From Haemonchus contortus (Eukaryota > Nematoda > Chromadorea > Rhabditida > Trichostrongylidae): a stretch of DNA of 64,000 nt. The stretch is from positions 11,602,992 through 11,666,991 of the forward strand of contig LS997566.1 in the NCBI GenBank assembly GCA_000469685.2, in the 5' to 3' direction. Of the stretch, positions 33,561-45,527 are shown one piece after another; positions within the stretch are counted from its first letter, which is position 1; each line of letters opens with the position of its first letter. A program made the translations under genes and the position numbers. Under the pieces are notes generated by a model. It made no database searches. It saw nothing but the letters and a program-made list of their open reading frames with translations, and was not told the DNA's origin.

Positions 33561-34980
33561 AGAAGTCTAAATGAAGCTCGTAGATAGCAGTAATTTAAAA
33601 TATAAATTTATACCTAAGAAGCGTTCTGGATGTTCAGAAGACCTCATTTACCAGGTTGATAGCCCAAATCACCATCATTTTTTTTGTTTGACGCTCTTCT
33701 GTGCCGCCGGTTTGTCTGTCTGTTTGATTCCCTGCGATCGTGATATGAGTGCTACTAATTGGTAAGTGTAATCAACTGCTCATAGAACCGTGGTATCAAC
33801 TGGTCCTGCGGCATCAGCCAAATGCGATGTCACTTTCTAATTATAATTACTCTCCCATAACTATACAGGACAGTCCACAGTAAGTACCCTCTTTGTCGTA
33901 TCTGTACTCTGTAGTTTATTCTGACATATGTACATATATGAATTGTAATCAGTCTACCATTGAGAAATAATAGTGGTGCCAATGGTTAAGCAGAATTTAG
34001 CAAGAGTAGGCAAAAAATGTTCTTGAATTAACTCTTTGAGAAGACAATTTTAGGACTGCACTTATTTACACCTTCACCTTATGAAGAAAGTTGTACTGAC
34101 TCTTGGTCACTTTTCTGTCATCGATCATCGACATTTCCACCATTTATTATCATTTGTTATGCATTTTCCCAAATATGAGGATCCCGTCCCGGAACGATTG
34201 AAGTTTCAAGTATCTAACGCACCAAAAAACGACAGTCCATCAATAGTGAACTTAAAAAAAAGCCATTGACTTTCCATGGAGCACAGCTTCTGAACGTTGC
34301 TGCCCTCGTTAGCTTGTTTAATGGGATCAGCAAAATCTTGACAAGATTTCTTCTTTTATAGCTATGTGGAAATTTTTATGACCTTTAGTCACACTCTTCA
34401 AACTTCTAGTGCTTATCGAGTGAAAATTGACGGGTTGCGCCGCTTCCCATGAATGCTTCACCTTCTTCCACTTTCATTTTATGGATCGCTAGAGCTTTCG
34501 TTAGGATTCATATTTTTACGCAGGTATCTTGCTCAATCATTTAGAAGTATTCATAACGACTAGTGACCACTTAGACGAGCTCGATACACCATTCTTGCTT
34601 TTATAAAAACCTAGTTGGTCTAATATCACAGAAAAGCTGAGCACCTTTTGTTGCTTTCGTTAGGATTCATGACTGCTGACTGAGACTGCTCAGTAAGAAA
34701 GGGACTCAAACAAACACCTATGCTCTCTAAACATCAGGCTTTTACCCATTACACTACTGCGAATGTTGTTATAAAGCCCATGTAATGGATAATGTATAGG
34801 AGATATCTCGAACACAGGTGGAAGTTCCCAAACCGACCGATTCCTACATAACTACTAATTAACCTGCTATTCAGACCCGCCCTTCCCCTTCATGTGCAAT
34901 GCGAACTAGCAAGACAATCATCTCAAGAAGCAAAGTCTTTTGCCATACTGGAGTACATCATCCAAAGGAGAAAATTTTTT
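33561..34980. other. Unassigned
   Basis: No gene or element recognised. A TTCGTTAGGATTCAT word occurs twice (about 34498 and 34658), hinting at an old duplication. Confidence 0.4.
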
Positions 34981-34983
34981 TGT

Positions 34984-35008
34984 CATTTCATTTCATTTCA
35001 TTTCATTT
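34984..35008. repeat. (CATTT)n microsatellite
   Basis: Five repeats of CATTT. On the minus strand this reads AATAAATGAAATGAAATG, which could be the 3' tail of a minus-strand LINE or SINE inserted from 35009 rightwards. No RT is readable in the next kilobase, so this is only a hint. Confidence 0.7.
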
Positions 35009-37454
35009 ATTGACGTAGACAATAAGTCCATGTGAGCTATTATACAATCTACAACATGTGAAACATCCAGTAACACAACTCTCGCAAGTGTCACAACAGA
35101 AATAACTATAACAGTTGGAATGTAGGGAAAAAAATAGCAAACATGATGAGGCATTACGTGGCTAAAAGAAAAGAGAAAACAGTCAAAATTATGAAGTTGA
35201 TATGATAGTCATACTAGAAATACAAATAAAATCGAGAGCACGGTTGCGAATTGAAGAAAACTCATAAAGGGTAGCACATGCGTACATACTTCATAGTCTG
35301 AAACGACGTCAAACCTTCCGATTCCCTACGAGCATGCCATTTGTAATGCATGACTTCGTACCAGAAATTTTTTCGTTCAACATGAAATCAACCATCAAAA
35401 TTGAAAGTGTGTCAGATTACTGTTGTGTGCTCGTAGTTTTACACTACTCGTAAAGTGAATTCAGACATATTTCCAGTTCGTCACTGATTTGACGAGGAAA
35501 AAACGGCCTAGGCCTAGAGTATGTAATCGTAGGGGTATCACGAAACGATACTTATTGCTCTACCAGTGGTGGTGCAGAAATTGCTGTCTGAATCACATAA
35601 GACAGCAGAATTTTTGCCGCTGAAGGCGCATTTCATTTTCAGGTTTGTCGGTTGGCAGTTGTCCTCCCTCACGTTAAGAATTGAGAATAACTCCAAAGTA
35701 AGTTAATCCGTCCAGCTTGCGTTCGACATCCATTTGGCGGATTTTTAAGGCTCGATGTGATCGGAAGGACCTGGTTTTGATCCTCAGATTGAACAAGTGG
35801 CCGAGAATCTATGTGGCACTAGGTAGGTACCTCACCTCTATGCGGCACTGTTCATAAGATCCAAACCATGAACTTTTGTAGTGAGAAGAGTAGACTTTGT
35901 GAACAGAATCACGCCCAAGGCCGAAGTTTTGTCTTAGCTCGTCAACCATGTGAGAGCCCACTCATTTGATTTATCCCGATTTAGATGGAGCTAGGAAACG
36001 ATAAACACTTGTTGAAGGCACCAAGGATGACGTATTCATATACAAAGAGGTGTTGACTGTACAATTGTTATTCGCGTTCTCAAGTCAATTCTGAGTGGGA
36101 ATGAAGTAATCCTTCAAGAGTAAGCGACCTGCTGACACTACTGTTGTCTCAATGCTTTGAACACAGGCGAACTTGTGGTGTAGGATTATGAAGAATCTAC
36201 CGCATTGGAGTTTTCGATACGGTTATGCAAAACGGGTCCCTGGACGTCATAGTCAAGATGCACCTTGATGCAAATTTGTCAGCAAACTTCGCTATTCAAC
36301 TGAGAGCAGTGTTTTTGAATCTGGAAAACTGCATTGATGCTTCTGCATAGCAAATTTGTACCCCTTTGTCTGATAACTTAGGGCGATAGCTCCTGAAACT
36401 AAAGTGCAACCGTGTGCAACATCCGAGATGAGTGATTGAATGAATAGAGCTCTCAGAAAAGCTCGGTCTGTCATCTAGTTGTAGCACCATTACGTTGAGC
36501 ATGTTTGATCGCTTATGTGTGCCCCATGACGATAAGCCATCAGTGCGTGTCCACAACATCAGAGTTCGTTAGGTAACCTATAGGATCGGTTGCACTATTG
36601 ACCAACAACTACCGATAATTATCTCGCCTGACAGCCATATATAATTACATGGATATCCGTAGAATTTTAACAAGACAGAATGACATCCCTTTTTAAGAAC
36701 TCTATAGGCTATTCGCTGAAAACTGATGCTTCAAGCCTGAAATTCGATGCAGATAAGAAAGATGTTCTTCAAGGAATGTATCAATTGAAATGGAAGTTTG
36801 ATCCTTCAGAGGTTTTGCATGAGACGCGAGTTGATGGCCCTAGCAGTTCGTGGTTCGATGCACGAGCATTTTGTAGCATTTCTGCCGAGAAGAATTTAAT
36901 TCAGGCGAGAATCGTCGTGGCTTCCACTGCAATCCTCTGTTTTGACGTGAAGCTCTTGATACGATTCCACTCAGGCGGTATGAGCTTATCACTCGTAGAC
37001 GCTCCACTTGTTACTGCCCCGACGGCTAATTGACTTCGGTTGATAATCGTGCAATCCCAGATGGGATCGTAGATTGTTTCCTTTTTAGAACGCACTCGTT
37101 TCCTTGCCGGAATTGGGCTCAGTCGAGCATCCGCAATGTACGCTTGTAGCACCGAGCCGACAGTTTTTATCTTCCTCTTGAACTTACATAGCTCCAAGCC
37201 TCATTAGTACTGCCATCTTTTGGAGTTTTTTCATATTCCATTTTTCGGAAGCTATTCAAGCCTCACAATAAGCAACACGGAAAACAATCAGCCGAGTGTG
37301 TCCTTACCGATTTTCACAATCTTCCTTCTATAATGAAACTCCTCAGGGATGAAAAGTATTTGTAGGAAACCACAGTTCTCATTAACAAGGGAACTCATCT
37401 TTCTGCAAGTGAGTCCCCAGCTTTGATCTCACGGGGACATCCCACTCATTCAAC
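35009..37454. other. Unassigned 2.4-kb stretch
   Basis: No domain recognised. The open frames 36680-37033 (+, 117 codons) and 37197-36901 (-, 98 codons, Lys/Arg-rich N-terminus) overlap each other and cannot both be coding. Neither has a motif I can name. Confidence 0.4.
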
Positions 37455-37920
37455 TACTATTCCAAATTATTGTGATGCCATAATTAATCACGTCACTTGA
37501 TATTCAATCATCTTTTTTTTGTTGTGCCTATTCACATGATCAGATAAAATCATTGGGAACAGAGTTATAGCTCGCCTGACCTATTGCTTTTATAGAGTTG
37601 TGGTGATACTATTTTCGTCTTTACTCTTTGTACTCTTCTGGTCGGGGAAGTCTATGCAACAAAGATCGCTACTTATTTGAAAGCAAAAGTACCATTCGAA
37701 TCCCTATTGGGACCTTAGGCTACTACTTGAACATGTTGTGATGCTGTAATTAAAAGCGTCACCGTTATATTTAATTACTAGTTTTATGTTACCGTTCGCA
37801 TGATTAGCTGAAAATTCTGGGCGAAAATATTCCAGCATAACAAGAGTTTTTTATAGAGCTCTGATTCAAGTACTTCTTCTTTTTCGCTCTTTTTGATTAT
37901 ACTTGCAAGGGGAGCTATCA
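37455..37920 (+). repeat. Old direct duplication, unit about 200-250 bp
   Basis: The stretch from about 37455 resembles that from about 37719 in ordered words: CTACTA, TTGTGATGC, TAATTA, GCGTCAC/ACGTCAC, CGCATGATTAGCTGAAAAT versus CACATGATCAGATAAAAT, TTTTATAGAG, and the CTTCTTTTTCGCTCTTT/TCGTCTTTACTCTTT runs. Divergence is high, so this is an ancient tandem copy without obvious coding role. Confidence 0.5.
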
Positions 37921-39289
37921 ATTAGACAGAGTTATCTATTACGTTAAAATCCAATCAAAAGCGATTAATTTGAAAGGAGGAAAATCAAAAAAGCTTCAAA
38001 TTAAATATTCTCCAAAGACTGATAATATGCCCTTGTGTTCCTGCCATCGTCACCACTTTCTGGACTCTACGCTTTTTCTAGGATATAACTTCCCAGTAGT
38101 TGAAGCTTACTTACTTCCGCCAATGGTTTAATAGCAAGTACTTTGTGAAATGATTGTGGCAGTTTGCTCAGGAGCTGACATCTTTATTCTTTTGATTCCA
38201 TAAAGTTTTGCTCATTTGTGGGAGAAAGAAAGAAGCGGTGCTTATTTGGCTGTAAGTTTAATTTGTGAATGCATCAGAGGAGGAAGAACGTCGTCTGTAA
38301 AGAGCGGAGTCGAAGCGAAAGAAAAGGTTCAGAGAGTTCTCTTTAGTTCCGGTCAAATTGTCAATAACTTATGAATGGGCCTTAAGAAACAAGTATTGAT
38401 ATGACTTTAAAGGTGCTCTCTTCTTTGGTCAGGTGAAATAGGATGCTGATGCCCATTGTGATTGACTAATTAGGAAAGCGTTCTCAACAGAACTAAATCT
38501 TCAATTGACCAAAACAGTTAAAGTTAAAAAAGTGCCATTCTTTACTCTCCGCCATTCGATTTTTTACTTTTCCACCAGTTTAAGTGTGCAGTCTCCATTT
38601 TCACATCCAACCATCGTCATCACTCCGAAAGACCATGCCATGGTGATCCGATTTGCGATGAACTTGGGCAAAGGATTCCTTGTGACGTCCCGTAGGATGA
38701 TTATGCATTGATCTGGGTTACTAGAGCTTATTTTCAGCTCCTGAGTGTTTCTTCCCTGAAACTGTGTTGGCTAAACTGGGGATGTCGTAGCTAGGTGTAT
38801 TAGATTTGAATCAAAACAAGCTTTGAGGACCATCGTCTCATATGAACCGTTACACCCCTAGACGACTGGACACTTTTGAATGGGTAGACCTCATATTGAG
38901 GGGAAAACCTTGTCTACTTCGTCTCCAGTCTTCGGCTGAAAAAAAAACTTTAGGGCTTTTGAAAATTGTCCCTTCTTATATCGAAGACCATCTATCAATG
39001 TGTATTGTTGGAAACTCTTATGAAGGAGATGTTGAAAACTTCCCATGTTGCACACTTGAGCTCTCCACGAAAAATTTCCTTTGCCGTCAGGTTCTTCCTC
39101 TCGTGAAAGTAAATCTCTCATCGTCAGCGATATTGTTCATCTCTTTTTTATTGTTGTCCTATTAAATAGTAGCTGACATAATCCGAATTGTATTGAGAGT
39201 AGTACAAGGATAAGTTCAAGAGTAAAAGGTGTTGTAGCCTCCCGGCGTTTTCTGGGATGCGGCTCCCGAGCTTGATATTTATTCAAAAT
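37921..39289. other. Unassigned
   Basis: No element recognised. An open frame at 38842-39165 (+, 107 codons) ends in a hydrophobic stretch, but a competing minus frame covers the same bases. I cannot support either. Confidence 0.4.
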
Positions 39290-39485
39290 CGCAGTGATTT
39301 TTCGATGCGTGCGTAGTCTACACAATAAATCGCAGCGACGATCAATGTGCAAATCACCGATTTTGTCCTCCCAGATGAGTTTAATGCTAACTAGCCGATC
39401 CAGGCGATTCAGCGGATATGGGCTTCGATTCTAGAACCATGAGTCGTAAGTGATAGTGCACCACTTCCCCCTATACCACCTTTTG
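39290..39485 (-). mobile_element. tRNA-derived SINE, copy 4
   Basis: Read on minus: GTGGTGCACTATCACTTACG, a B-box-like GGTTCTAGAATC, ATATCCGCTGAATCG, then CATCTGGGAGGACAAAATC, in the same order as the other copies. It lacks the conserved 3' GGAATGGAAGTC part, so it is truncated or diverged there. Confidence 0.65.
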
Positions 39486-39952
39486 GTAACGTTGCTGCCA
39501 CTAATTTTTAAGAGGTATTGGGGGGATCTCTGCTCAAAATGTCGCTTCTTTAATGTTTGGTACTCCTAAGTGAATGGATGTGCCTCACCAGTGGTCCGAA
39601 ATCGGTAACCTTCCGTACACACCACTCGCGAAGCGTTGCTCATATATTTCGGTAGCCTTAGTTAACGGGCGGAAACATTTAATTCCTCACCTCTCTGAGA
39701 AAGGAAGGACTACGTAGCACCAAGGACTATGTAACAGCCAGTCCTGAAGAGCAATGAAGTCTTCGATCCGCATAGGTATAGCAGTTCGTCGCATGTCAAA
39801 ATGCAGAACCGTACGAATTATCCGAAGGGAAACTTGATTGCTACTTCCTCTCCCTAACAATGGGTCTTATGGTTAGATATAGGTGCATTGTAGATTGAAC
39901 TCCGTTGGTGATCTTTGAAGTGAAAGCACCAAAGGGTGGGGGAGGAGCTGAT
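39486..39952. other. Unassigned
   Basis: Short stretch between a SINE and a Tc1-like element; nothing recognised. Confidence 0.4.
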
Positions 39953-41221
39953 TACAGGGTGGGCCAAAATTATGATTACACAGACATCACATCGCAGAAA
40001 ACGAATAGGAAGCCAATAGAACAAACCAATTTCATTAAAGTGTTTATGACTAATTTCTTATCAAAACTGTACATTGACATTGGGATCTGCTGCTTTCTGC
40101 TTTCGCCCAACCCCAGAGACGACGATGGACGGCATTGACGGTGGCACGCAGCTAGGGTCATCGAGTTGGTCCCGGCTTTTTGCTAAGCATTTTCGAAATC
40201 ATTTCTTCTCTTGTTTGGACTGAAGGATGCTTTCATCTCAGAGGCTGACTACATTGAGACATTCATGGAATTTAGGTCAGGGCTCCAGAGTGGTCACTGA
40301 TCGAAGGTTATGAAGTCAAAGAACTCCTCTCACGAAATTTCTAGACAATTTCTGTTCTGCGGTCAGGAGCTTCATCTTGACAATATGACCGGTTCGAATC
40401 AGCAAAGTATCCTATTGCGCACGAAGAGATCAGACAGGCCTTCAAACCAACTTTCACTCCATAATTTACAAGAATAATCGGTGTCTTTGCCTCGGCGGTG
40501 ATGCTAGCACAGGCCATAACAGAAAGTTAGTGAGCCAGACGCTGTATCACTCTCATTTCTTTAAGCTTTATATAAATGTTATTGCTCTACTTATTGAGCA
40601 CCTATTTCACTGTGAATCTCTTTTCGTCGGTGAACAGGAATTTCGTAGAATAATTTTTTTCGGATGCGACAGGCAGCTTTTGTTTTCCAAACTTTCTCTT
40701 CTCTTTGACCTGCTCTCTGGGGAAATCACTTTCTGATCGTATAACGGTCTCGTTGTGCAGGTGATGCTGCACGATTTCATGCAAAAAATTTCGTGACATA
40801 TCCATTCATTTAGCCTTTTTGGACTCAGAATGAATTTTGCTTCTACGTAGACCATTGCCCTGCTTCCTTAACACTTCCCCTAAATATAACCACAGCTCGC
40901 CTAGGTTCACCACTCCTATCTGCAATTGTTCCCAACTCTCGAGTGCGTCTTATGGTTGAATGCAATACCCGCCTTGTTTCGCTATTTCGCCTGTAGATGC
41001 AACGTGCCAAAAGTGCTTGTAAATGCAAAGCGACGTTTAATTCACGGACTAGTTACGCTTATATTATGTTAAAAATCTACCCAAAGTTTAGTATCATTAG
41101 AAAGGTTATAACGTAAGCTACTTTGTGAAATGGAAGGAATTCAATGAGTTGTTATGAACATAGAAAAAATTTGCAATGAGCGTCAGCGCGCGCTGTAATC
41201 ATAATTTTGGCCCACCCTGTA
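39953..41221 (-). mobile_element. Tc1-like transposon with both TIRs
   Basis: A 1265-bp element (39955-41219) with perfect 26-bp TIRs starting CAGGGTGGGCCAAAATTATG and TA on both sides. The minus strand holds a decayed transposase: TIRRTRELGTIADRSG (second HTH and linker, about 40950), EKRKFGKQKLPVASEKN and FTDEKRFTVK with the first catalytic Asp (about 40610). Later parts are shifted out of frame. The ends are intact, so the copy could be mobilised only by a transposase from elsewhere. Confidence 0.85.
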
Positions 41222-42039
41222 GAATAGTGGGGGTGTTATCAATCTAATATAAACCAGAGATTGAACTCACTAAGAAGATTCGAGTATCGCCGTATTCAAA
41301 ACACGATTCATAGTGTACGCGAAGGAAAGCTCATGAAAATGGGAGGAAACCTGAATGTGAAGATCAGCATAAACAGAAAACTTTTAGGAATTCAGTTTCT
41401 GCTATTTCCTGCAAATTCGATTTCTGACGCCAAGTCTGGTGTAACCGTTCACTGTTCACCGATTCCGGAGAGGAAAGATGTGCAGATTTTCAGTAAACGA
41501 TCTTCGTCCTGAAAGTACGTAGATAGGTTTGCGGACTGTAGAAAGAAGAGCTAAGAAGAAAAAGAAAAAAGTAAAGGTGAAGACGACTGATTAGCTCATT
41601 ATGCTGTGCCTCATACAATTAGCTCCATTGCTAAAGAAGACTGCTGAATAAGGTGTATGACAGTACATAGGCTCGAGCAGCGTGTTACTTGCCTTATGTA
41701 ACGTTGGTTGTTGTATTCTTCCGCTTATGCCATACTGATTAAACCATAAACCATCAATGGGGAAGGTTACAACAAATTTAAAGATTTTACTAGGAAAGTT
41801 ACAGGTTGGAAGCATCGAAGAACTTCATCGCCTCATTGGAAATCGGCTATTAACCGGTAGAAAAAATCTCAGGAAGTGTTCCCTGACCATTTTATGAGTT
41901 TAGCCATGTTTACAAAGTCAATTACCCCTAAAAATTTTTAGCGTTTGATTTATGCCGACTACGTCTGCTCGATGATATAGAAAATTCGCACAATGAGCCC
42001 GTTCATAGTAGTTAGACTGACTCAGAACTTTCAATGTAT
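41222..42039. other. Unassigned
   Basis: Between two TIR elements; no gene recognised. Confidence 0.4.
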
Positions 42040-43300
42040 TAGGTTGAGTCATAAGTCCTCGGACAAATTGGCAACGATAATATTTATCTTACAATTTTTA
42101 AACGACAATAGCGAATCATTTGAAATATGCCCCATTGGCATCGATGGTCTTCTGCCAATGCTTGGGCAGATCGTAGATGTGCTTGCTTTAGAACGCTGGG
42201 AGCTGGCCCTTGGAGAAGTGCACCAGTGCCATTTTGATGTCGTCGCGGGTTTGAAAGTCCTGACCATCCAGATGACATTGAAGATGGGGGAAAAGGTGGT
42301 AATACGAGGCATCCCGATCTGAGGAACATGGTTGGCGTGGTAAAGTTGTCCTGCCGAAATTCGTCACTTCAGTTTTGGTCGTTCTTGCAATGTGAAGGCG
42401 AGCGTTGTCGTGCTGGAAGTAAACTTTGTGCTGCAGTGGACGTGTAGTTTCGGGATTCCCCTTCAAATTCCTCAGTTGCGTAATGTAGAGGTGTGCGGTC
42501 ACTGTGCATCCTTCATCTAGCAGCTCCCATTATTCGACACGGAGAGCGCTCCACCAGAATCAGAGCACAACCTCCTTGGCGTGTACGTTGGGTTTGGGGG
42601 AGTCTTATGCATGCGCACCTTTGTCAATCCATTGAACACGCCGGTGAACGTTAGAGTAGTGGTTCGACTTCGCACCGCTGGTGACTAGGTACTCGAGCCA
42701 CGTGTGGTGCCCTTGAGCGTGAGGAGAGAAAGTGCCACGTCGTCGCGGCGGTCTAAGTCATACTGCTTCAAAGCATGAAGCATCTATGGACCGAGCTTTC
42801 GCACCTTGTCGGTTGACTTCAATTCACGAAGAACTGTGGACTGACTCCCCAAGGGTGGCTGCCAGTTTACGAGTAGTTTGATACGGATCGGCTCCCACCT
42901 GGCTCCGCAGCACTTTCAAATCCAACTTCAGTGAGTGTCCCGGACGGTCTTCATTTTCGACGGTATAGTCGCCCGATGCGAACTCCTAGTGCCACTTGTA
43001 AATTGTACACCTCCTGCTTGTAAACGTCCTTCATGCCTCTATCGATTGCCGCGGGTTCATGGCCAGATAAAAAAATAAATATGATGGTGTTGCGGATGTG
43101 GAGTTGCGACGGCTTGAAATCATGAGGCACAGTTGCTGGAAAGGAAACAGTTAGGTGCCTTTTCTAGTATGCGTTTGAAAGAGCTTTCCATACTCTACCT
43201 AACAATGCCTCGCATGTTCATTTTCGTCACCTCTTTCCCGAGTTATGATCGCTAGAAGTCATCACTATCACATTGTCCGAGGACTTATGACTCAACCTAA
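42040..43300 (-). mobile_element. mariner transposon with both TIRs
   Basis: A 1257-bp element (42042-43298) with TIRs starting GGTTGAGTCATAAGTCCTCG and TA on both sides. The minus-strand transposase is readable in pieces: SGDYTVENEDRPGHSLKLDL and QTTRKLAATLG (N-terminal domain, about 43000-42840), then YFQHDNARLHIARTT with the second catalytic Asp (about 42410), and a C-terminal part ending in DANGAYF (about 42140). Frameshifts and stops interrupt it. The size is typical for mariner. The C-terminal half is open over 104 codons (42502-42188). Confidence 0.9.
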
Positions 43301-44503
43301 TACATACTCCCCTACTCATTTTGGGTGACGTGAAGGTAGAGTAACAATCAAGGACACTGCTATCAATACTGAGTTACTGGTCGACACCACCCCAAGCCAA
43401 GAAAATGTTTTATGCCTTCGAATTCGGCTAATACCTCCTTGTCTGGTAATAGAAAAACGCTGACGCTAAGTAAGTCATTTCATAAGCATTCATGACGACT
43501 GTTAATTGTAGAATTGTATGTTCTTCAAGTGGTGCCCTTAAGACATTTGTAATAGAGAAATAGGTTTTGAATTTTTCACTCGCGGGTGTATTTGTAAACT
43601 GAGTAAATTTCTCTTTTTAGAATCAACAAATCTAATTCAGTTTATTTGCTCACTCATCTGCTTATCTGCACCGTTATTTTTGATGTTGGATTGATATACC
43701 CTCGACTTTATGCCACAATCTTCTCAAACATGATAAACAGTTCCAATACACATTTATATAACTGATAAGAGTGGATGAGCACGACAACGCTACCAACTGC
43801 AATTTTAGCATTCAATCGTTTTGTTTCTAGCGGAGCTTTTTTCGCAGCGGAGGATCATTGCCACTTCTTTCTTGAATGGTGATCCTCCATGTTTTGCAGA
43901 GCTCAGCCCTGATTGTAATGATCGCAACTGAATTCCTGAAGTCTCGAAAAATGCTCTATAAAAAGCTTGACAATTTCTTCAACTTGATTTTTTTGGGACA
44001 CAACAGAAAACAATACGATCATAGACCTTCAAATGTACTTACCAGTTCGGTGAATTTTTAGCGGCATCGATACCAGTTGGCCGACTCTACAAGAATAACA
44101 AGATTATTTGTTCATGACTAGAACCTGGTCCATGAGCTTCTTATTCCTAGTCTTTTTCCACAGTTGTTTCTTTTTTGATTCTGATTAACTGATTTACCTT
44201 CTGATCTGGCTGCTGACTTCGTAATTGAACATTCCACAAAATCTGAGACATTTCGAAACGCTTTCCACCACTTTTTTCATTTCTTCAAGTACAATCCAAA
44301 GCCTGTCATTGTTCTGAAGTATCCCACTAAGATGTATGTGTTCACCCCGTATACACTATGTGGCGCTGTCAGATCGGGAAGTGGCCAAGATAAGGTGTGA
44401 TAATTGCTCAAACACTGCCCTGGCTGTATGCCAACCAAGGTGGACGAGTTTTATCGGGGTTGCGTAGGCTGCACCATTCAAACCCTTGTGTGCGAAGGGG
44501 GAC
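43301..44503. other. Unassigned
   Basis: A/T-rich, no gene recognised. Confidence 0.4.
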
Positions 44504-44748
44504 GTGCGATTCGTGCGATTCCGGGTGCGCGCTGCAAATTGGGCGGCGAAATTCGCGATGATTCAAACAACTCCTGCGCCTATTATTGGAGCACAAACTT
44601 GAAGCAGAGTAGATCAGTAGGATCAGCTGACCATGCCCAACTATTCTACTTCAAGTTTGTGCCCCAATAATTGGCGTCAGAGTCTTTGAATCGCACCGAA
44701 TTTCGCCGCGCAATTTGCCGCGCGCACCCAGAATCGCACGAATCGCAC
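44504..44748. repeat. Foldback repeat, about 108-bp arms
   Basis: Arms 44504-44612 and 44641-44748 are complementary with roughly 15% mismatch. The left arm starts GTGCGATTCGTGCGATTC and the right arm ends GAATCGCACGAATCGCAC. The loop of about 28 bases includes TCAGCTGA. Locally GC-rich compared with its flanks. I see no clear target duplication. The open frames on both strands here mirror each other because of the palindrome and are not genes. Confidence 0.8.
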
Positions 44749-45234
44749 CACACCCGTGTGCGAATGTGCTTTCATCGTAATCTCGTACAACCACTATTTT
44801 CACAAGTTTGCAAAGACGTCTCGCAGGGTCGGTTGATTTTCTCAATTTTTTTGCCCATCGATGCACTATTCTCCACTACCACTTCCACATTTCAACTCGA
44901 AAGGAGTACCTCAGCCTTCACAGTACCACCAGCAAGAGGTAAACCTCTTGCGCCCTGACCTTGATCCTTACATGGCGTTGTTTCTACTTCTCAACGTTAC
45001 TTTAAAGAAAGCTTCTTCCTTGCAAGAGCTTTCATGAGTCATTTAGTGCCATTTGTTTCCCAAGTCACTTCTTCTGCGAGGATAGTGCAGCATAAAGAAC
45101 CCGGATATATACCTGCCAAGAACAACCAATACTGCTCGTGTGTTATTGCCAATCGATAGAAAATAAACAATAAAGTTTTTGCGCTGATGGACCCTGTTTT
45201 TTGAGGGAAGCTCTCGTACCTGACCATAGTAGCG
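44749..45234. other. Unassigned
   Basis: Nothing recognised. Confidence 0.4.
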
Positions 45235-45420
45235 ATTGAATCAGTTTGATGAGTGATTGACTTGCCGGCCGATAAACAAGTCAGTGCTTTTTCCTCCCAG
45301 GCGATCCCAGACGAGTCTGATATCCTTTATCGATCCCGAAGGAACGGAACGCACAATTGGCGTAGCCTCTCCTTCTAGCTTCTGGGGTCGTTCAACAATA
45401 TGGGGCATTCCTTTTCATTG
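45235..45420 (-). mobile_element. tRNA-derived SINE, copy 5 (body only)
   Basis: On minus CCTTCGGGATCGATAAAGG, ATATCAGACTCGTCTGGGAT, TGGGAGG and CACTGACTTGTTTATCGGC follow the order of copy 1 (CCTTCCGGGGTCAGTT, ACCAGATTCGTTTGAGAGG, AATGACTTGTACATCGACTG). The promoter-like head is not clear, so this copy is 5'-truncated or too diverged. Confidence 0.6.
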
Positions 45421-45527
45421 TTGAATGTTATATACGAAAGTACCAGAAGAAAAGGTAGAAAAGGTCTCAGTCATGGAAATTCCACATTGTCTCGGCCATC
45501 CAGCTGATTCCTGATAGTTTTATTAGA

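Noticed and set aside
36680..37197. Overlapping open frames of 117 (+) and 98 (-) codons as a host gene
   Set aside because: They overlap on opposite strands, neither has a recognisable motif, and no consistent exon chain could be built.
40385..40402. B-box-like GGTTCGAATC suggesting a tRNA
   Set aside because: No A box at the right distance and no stem pairing; it lies inside a Tc1-like element.
44408..44866. Mirror-image open frames on both strands near 44.6 kb
   Set aside because: They follow from the palindrome; both translate the same arm sequence.
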